Shown: piece by piece, positions 60,793 to 64,000 of the stretch
How the letters are laid out: every line of letters begins with the position of its first letter
Numbering within the stretch: position 1 is the first letter of the stretch
Source of the DNA: Spartobacteria bacterium
Lineage (GTDB): Bacteria > Verrucomicrobiota > Verrucomicrobiia > Chthoniobacterales > UBA10450
Length of the DNA: 64,000 nucleotides
Reading direction: 5' to 3'
NCBI GenBank assembly: GCA_003167365.1
Contig: PMTM01000008.1
Span: forward strand, 124,001 to 188,000
Translations under genes and position numbers: made by a program
The notes under the pieces: generated by a model
The model's database searches: none
The model's input: only the letters and a program-made list of their open reading frames with translations
Told to the model about the DNA's origin: nothing

Positions 60793-62073
60793 TCACAGTT
60801 GGTCGCCGATAAGTTTGAAAACCGCCGTATTGTCGATCGAACCGTGCAGCATTTCGGTTCCCGGTCCGCTTCCGAATCCGACGACGTCGTCAACAGTATT
60901 GAGCGCTGATTTCGAATAGAACGCGGCTGGTTCCAATTCCTGTCCCTCCGCCGTGCCGCTTGCGTCATGCTCGCCAGCTTCCGCGGCTTCCATTTTCGCG
61001 GCGCCGTACGATCGTGCGCTTCTTGGCCCGCTCGCCCACGTGTTCCATGGCTCGCCGGAAGAGTTGAGGCCGAGCAATCCTATTCCGCTGTCTTTGCGAA
61101 ACGGGAAGCCATTCAAACTCAAACCCCCAATTCCCACATCGCCGCAAACAAGGATTGTCGATTTTTGCCCAGCGTAACGTTGGGCAACTGAAACCGCTCG
61201 GTCCAACTCGGCCATTTCACTAAAAGTTCTTTCTGCATTGTTATCTTGCGCGGCTTTGCGCATCAATCCCGCATCGACGATGAGCAGATATCCGCGCCGG
61301 TTGTACTGGAGCAATTCAATTGCTCGCTGAACCATATCGGAAAGACTCGGTTGTTGGCTTCGCTCCTGGATCTGGTCGGTGAATGCGAGATCTTCATTGG
61401 CGAAAGCGCCAAAAAGTTTCGGACGCCGCCAGATTGGAATCGCTTCCAGTTCTGCTTTGGTGCGGACGACGTCGAAGCCGTTGTGACGCAACTCAAGCAG
61501 CAGGTCGCGGTCGTCTTGCCGTCGACCGGCATTTGTTTTTGCGATGAAACAAGCGCCGCCGCCGCCCATAGCGATATCGATTTTCCCACCCTGCGCGAGT
61601 TCAAGTGCAATCGCATCGACGTCCGTCGGATCGGCCGGATGCGAATAAAACGCCGCGTTCGTCGAATCTGTTAACCTAGCGTTGGTCACGAGGCCAGTCA
61701 CGCGTCCGTGTTCGCGCGCCAACTCAATGATGCTCGTTAACGGCTTTCCATCAGCATCGACAGCAATCGCCCGATTGTTCACTTTCTCTCCCGTAGCAAT
61801 CGCGCTCGCGGCGGCTGCCTGGTCGGGAGTGGCGAAGTCGTTCGAGTAATTGGTCATCAAAGCACAATGAGTCATCGAATCGATGGCGAGACGTGAATCG
61901 GCGCCTCCGACATATGCTCGTGTGGCGGCCAATCGCCCAGGAGTCAGTCCTTCGCCGATGAATAAAATGATTCCAAAAGGTTTTTGTACGACCCAGTGTT
62001 GAAAATAGAGAATGCCGAGACCGGCAAAAGCGATCAGGCACAAGAACGCGAGCAAGCGATTACGCCACTTCAC
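60793..62073 (-). CDS. Membrane-anchored alkaline-phosphatase homologue lacking catalytic residues
   Basis: The 426-residue protein has an N-terminal transmembrane anchor (RLLAFLCLIAFAGLGILYF) and the alkaline-phosphatase fold. At equivalent places the catalytic residues are changed. The metal-binding GDG reads IGEGL. The nucleophile DSA reads TPDQAAAASAIATG, with Gln85 in place of Ser. The H-x-x-D zinc pair reads LMRKAAQDNN. The ADH motif reads CGDVGIGGL, with Val for His. Catalysis is therefore improbable, while the open frame is intact. The start is a GTG at 62073; the ATG at 62247 would run over gpmI. Confidence 0.82.
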   Translation of the reverse strand: MKWRNRLLAFLCLIAFAGLGILYFQHWVVQKPFGIILFIGEGLTPGRLAATRAYVGGADSRLAIDSMTHCALMTNYSNDFATPDQAAAASAIATGEKVNNRAIAVDADGKPLTSIIELAREHGRVTGLVTNARLTDSTNAAFYSHPADPTDVDAIALELAQGGKIDIAMGGGGACFIAKTNAGRRQDDRDLLLELRHNGFDVVRTKAELEAIPIWRRPKLFGAFANEDLAFTDQIQERSQQPSLSDMVQRAIELLQYNRRGYLLIVDAGLMRKAAQDNNAERTFSEMAELDRAVSVAQRYAGQKSTILVCGDVGIGGLSLNGFPFRKDSGIGLLGLNSSGEPWNTWASGPRSARSYGAAKMEAAEAGEHDASGTAEGQELEPAAFYSKSALNTVDDVVGFGSGPGTEMLHGSIDNTAVFKLIGDQL

Positions 62074-62121
62074 GAGGGCGATGTAGCTGCGGGCGGTTTG
62101 CCTTGTCAACGAAAGAACCGC

Positions 62122-62132
62122 TTGTCGATCTT
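62122..62132 (+). repeat. 11-mer TTGTCGATCTT
   Basis: This exact copy lies in the divergent gap, 27 bp before the gpmI start, in the context CGCTTGTCGATCTTCG. Confidence 0.7.
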
Positions 62133-62158
62133 CGAAATCGTCGGCAGAGTGCGCCAAT

Positions 62159-63700
62159 ATGGCGATCCCGGTCATGCTGATCATTCGCGATGGCTGGGGA
62201 ATTAACCCTGGCGGTTGGGAAAAACGCGAGGAGAACGGAGACGCCACGCTGCTGGCTCACACGCCTTTTCACGACAAGCTTTACCGCGATTATCCCTGCG
62301 GGAAACTTAGCGCCAGCGGTCTCGACGTTGGTTTGCCGAAAGGACAGATGGGAAACTCAGAAGTAGGCCATCTCAATTTGGGCGCCGGCCGAATCGTTTA
62401 TCAGGACCTGACGCGGATCAACAAAGCGATCGCTGCCGGCGAACTTTCGAGCAATAGCGTCCTGCAGGAAGCTCTTGCTTCGGCGCGTGGCCATCGCCTC
62501 CACCTTCTTGGGTTGGTGTCGGACGGTGGTGTGCACAGCCATTACTTGCATATGATCGCGTTGGCGAACGCAGCTAAAGCGGCGGGTGTGAACGAAATTT
62601 TCATCCATGCATTCACCGACGGACGTGATTCGTCACCCACAGGTGGACGCGAGTATTTGAAGATTTGCGAAAAGGAGCTGAAGCAAAGTGGCGCGCAAAT
62701 CGTGACAATTGTCGGCCGATATTTTGCGATGGATCGCGATAATCGTTGGGATCGAACGAAAAAGGCGTGGGAGGCTGTCGTTCTCGGACGCGGTGAATCT
62801 TCCCAACTGTCGCCTTCGGACGCGTTGGATCGGCAATATGGACTCGGCAAAACCGACGAGTTCATGCCGCCGCTTGTTTTCGGGCACGCAAATGAGCAGC
62901 GGATTCGCGACGGCGACACGGTTTTGTTCTTTAATTTCCGTTCGGACCGTGCCCGGCAACTCTCGCAAGCATTTTTAATCAAGGATTTTAAGGGCTTTGA
63001 TCGCGAGGTCTGTCCACAAGTTCATTTTGTTACGCTGACGCAATACGATGTCACGTATCCGTCGCCTTACATTTTTGCTCCCCAGCAATTGAGTCACATC
63101 CTGGGTGAAGTTGTGAGCGCCGTTGGTAAATCGCAATTGCGCATTGCCGAGACCGAGAAATACCCACACGTCACTTATTTCTTTAACGGAGGAATTGAGC
63201 GCCCTTTTGCAGGCGAGGACCGCAAGATTGTGCCATCGCCAAAAGTTGCGACCTACGATTTGCAGCCAGAGATGAGCGCACGGCTTGTCACTGACGAGGT
63301 GCTCGCGCGAATGGCAAGTCACGACCTGATCGTTCTTAATTTCGCTAACGCCGACATGGTTGGGCACACCGGCGTCGTTGCTGCCGGAATCAAAGCTGTT
63401 GAAACAGTCGACGAATGCGTCGCGCGAATTGTGCCGGCGCTTCTCGAGCTTGGCGGCAAGTGTCTCGTCACTGCGGACCATGGGAATTGCGAACAAATGC
63501 GCAATCCCGATGGTTCACCCAACACCGCGCATACCACCAACCTGGTCCATTGCATTTACGTCGCGCACGACGCGGCGCGATTTCGTTGCCAGGACGGTAT
63601 CCTCGCAGATGTGGCTCCAACGTTATTATTTCTGTTGGGAATGCCCAAGCCCGCTGAAATGACCGGACGAAATTTGCTCGTTCCGATCTCGGAAGATTAG
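62159..63700 (+). CDS. gpmI: 2,3-bisphosphoglycerate-independent phosphoglycerate mutase
   Basis: GpmI interconverts 3- and 2-phosphoglycerate in glycolysis using two Mn2+ ions. The 513-residue protein starts MAIPVMLIIRDGWG, with the catalytic Ser67 in KGQMGNSEVGHLNLGAGR. HAFTDGRDSSPTGG, VGRYFAMDRDNRWDRTKKAW and LVTADHGNCEQM supply the other metal ligands. Full length and intact. It is divergent from the pseudo-phosphatase. Confidence 0.97.
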   Translation: MAIPVMLIIRDGWGINPGGWEKREENGDATLLAHTPFHDKLYRDYPCGKLSASGLDVGLPKGQMGNSEVGHLNLGAGRIVYQDLTRINKAIAAGELSSNSVLQEALASARGHRLHLLGLVSDGGVHSHYLHMIALANAAKAAGVNEIFIHAFTDGRDSSPTGGREYLKICEKELKQSGAQIVTIVGRYFAMDRDNRWDRTKKAWEAVVLGRGESSQLSPSDALDRQYGLGKTDEFMPPLVFGHANEQRIRDGDTVLFFNFRSDRARQLSQAFLIKDFKGFDREVCPQVHFVTLTQYDVTYPSPYIFAPQQLSHILGEVVSAVGKSQLRIAETEKYPHVTYFFNGGIERPFAGEDRKIVPSPKVATYDLQPEMSARLVTDEVLARMASHDLIVLNFANADMVGHTGVVAAGIKAVETVDECVARIVPALLELGGKCLVTADHGNCEQMRNPDGSPNTAHTTNLVHCIYVAHDAARFRCQDGILADVAPTLLFLLGMPKPAEMTGRNLLVPISED

Positions 63701-63751
63701 CGACTTCTTAATTAAGCGAGCGGGGAGTCGCAGTCTCCGCGCGAGCACTCG

Positions 63752-64000
63752 TTACTGCCGCGTCCATTCCGCTAAATCCCGCGCCCAATAAGTGACGATG
63801 ATGTTGGCGCCGGCGCGTTTGAGAGAGGTCATGATTTCGAGAACGGCCGCGCGTTCATCGACAATTCCTTTTTCCGCCGCGGCTTTGACCATCGCGTATT
63901 CGCCACTCACGTGGTAAACGGCAGTCGGCTTGCCGAATCGCTCTCGTACCCGCCACAAAATATCGATGTACGGCAGGGCCGGTTTGATCATTAAGATGTC
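63752..64000 (-). CDS. hemB: Delta-aminolevulinic acid dehydratase, C-terminal part (cut by right window edge)
   Basis: HemB joins two 5-aminolevulinates to porphobilinogen in tetrapyrrole synthesis. The visible 82 C-terminal codons begin DILMIKPALPYIDILWRV and continue with AVYHVSGEYAMVKAAAEKGI and LKRAGANIIVTYWARDLAEW, the family C-terminal pattern. KPA contains the Schiff-base Lys region. The zinc-site and N-terminal part lie outside the window. Confidence 0.96.
   Translation of the reverse strand, partial: DILMIKPALPYIDILWRVRERFGKPTAVYHVSGEYAMVKAAAEKGIVDERAAVLEIMTSLKRAGANIIVTYWARDLAEWTRQ

Overview
The window looks like chromosome of a Verrucomicrobiota bacterium, most likely near the Chthoniobacterales. 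This rests on gene content and not on a database search. The pointers are a DUF1800/DUF1501 secreted pair whose N-terminal repeat ('ALGPTLP', 'DPVLELHDSTG', 'NDNW', 'PGAYTAIVRG') I associate with that group, a Gram-negative outline (TonB receptor, L,D-transpeptidase, type I AroD) combined with a CdaA-type c-di-AMP synthase, RNase HIII, separate CoaB and CoaC genes, and many short palindromic intergenic repeats. Nearly all of it is ordinary housekeeping chromosome. The only mobile-element trace is a decayed IS3-type transposase.

Layout. 1-7.4 kb: ppdK (cut by the left edge), a PUR-domain protein, RNase R, a PEBP-like secreted protein, folP, the diadenylate cyclase dacA with a 49-residue YbbR-like stub overlapping its end, and a SprT-like protein. 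7.7-14.1 kb: rodA, scpA, an epimerase, a small conserved protein, an orphan ABC ATPase, dxs, xseB. 14.3-19.8 kb: DUF1800/DUF1501 pair, DUF1345 membrane protein, degenerate receiver. 19.9-24.7 kb: YdeI-like protein, gcvT-gcvH, a rhomboid-like protein, coproheme decarboxylase, tRNA-Ser(GGA), a TPR protein. 24.7-31.3 kb, minus strand: suhB-like, ispF, cysS and a left-handed beta-helix protein; then yicC, gmk, coaC, coaB and a 20-codon lysine-rich gene with its own terminator. 31.3-40 kb: mutY between heptamer arrays, rnhC, a DUF4388 pair, an HU protein, a hybrid histidine kinase, a GT2 glycosyltransferase, an L,D-transpeptidase. 40-52.3 kb: rpsT, DUF6580, pdhA-pdhB-pdhC, DUF1232, dgt, a membrane TPR protein, a LON-like protein, aroD, a sugar-phosphate transferase, ribE. 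52.6-60.7 kb is the accessory-looking part: a TonB-dependent receptor, small secreted proteins, the IS3 remnant, a frameshifted transglutaminase-like gene and a discoidin-like secreted protein. 60.8-64 kb: an alkaline-phosphatase homologue without its catalytic residues, gpmI, and hemB (cut by the right edge).

Linked functions: folP/dacA (cell-envelope and c-di-AMP locus), suhB-ispF and dxs (isoprenoids), gmk-coaC-coaB (nucleotide and CoA), pdhABC (pyruvate to acetyl-CoA), hemB and coproheme decarboxylase (heme).

The most unusual signals are: (1) the 11-mer TTGTCGATCTT, found 14 times on either strand and often placed just after stop codons; (2) several families of small palindromic or tandem intergenic repeats; (3) the tiny basic-protein gene at 28372-28434; (4) the membrane-anchored pseudo-phosphatase; (5) the minimal YbbR-like anchor inside the dacA end. 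No CRISPR array, prophage or recognisable defence system is visible.
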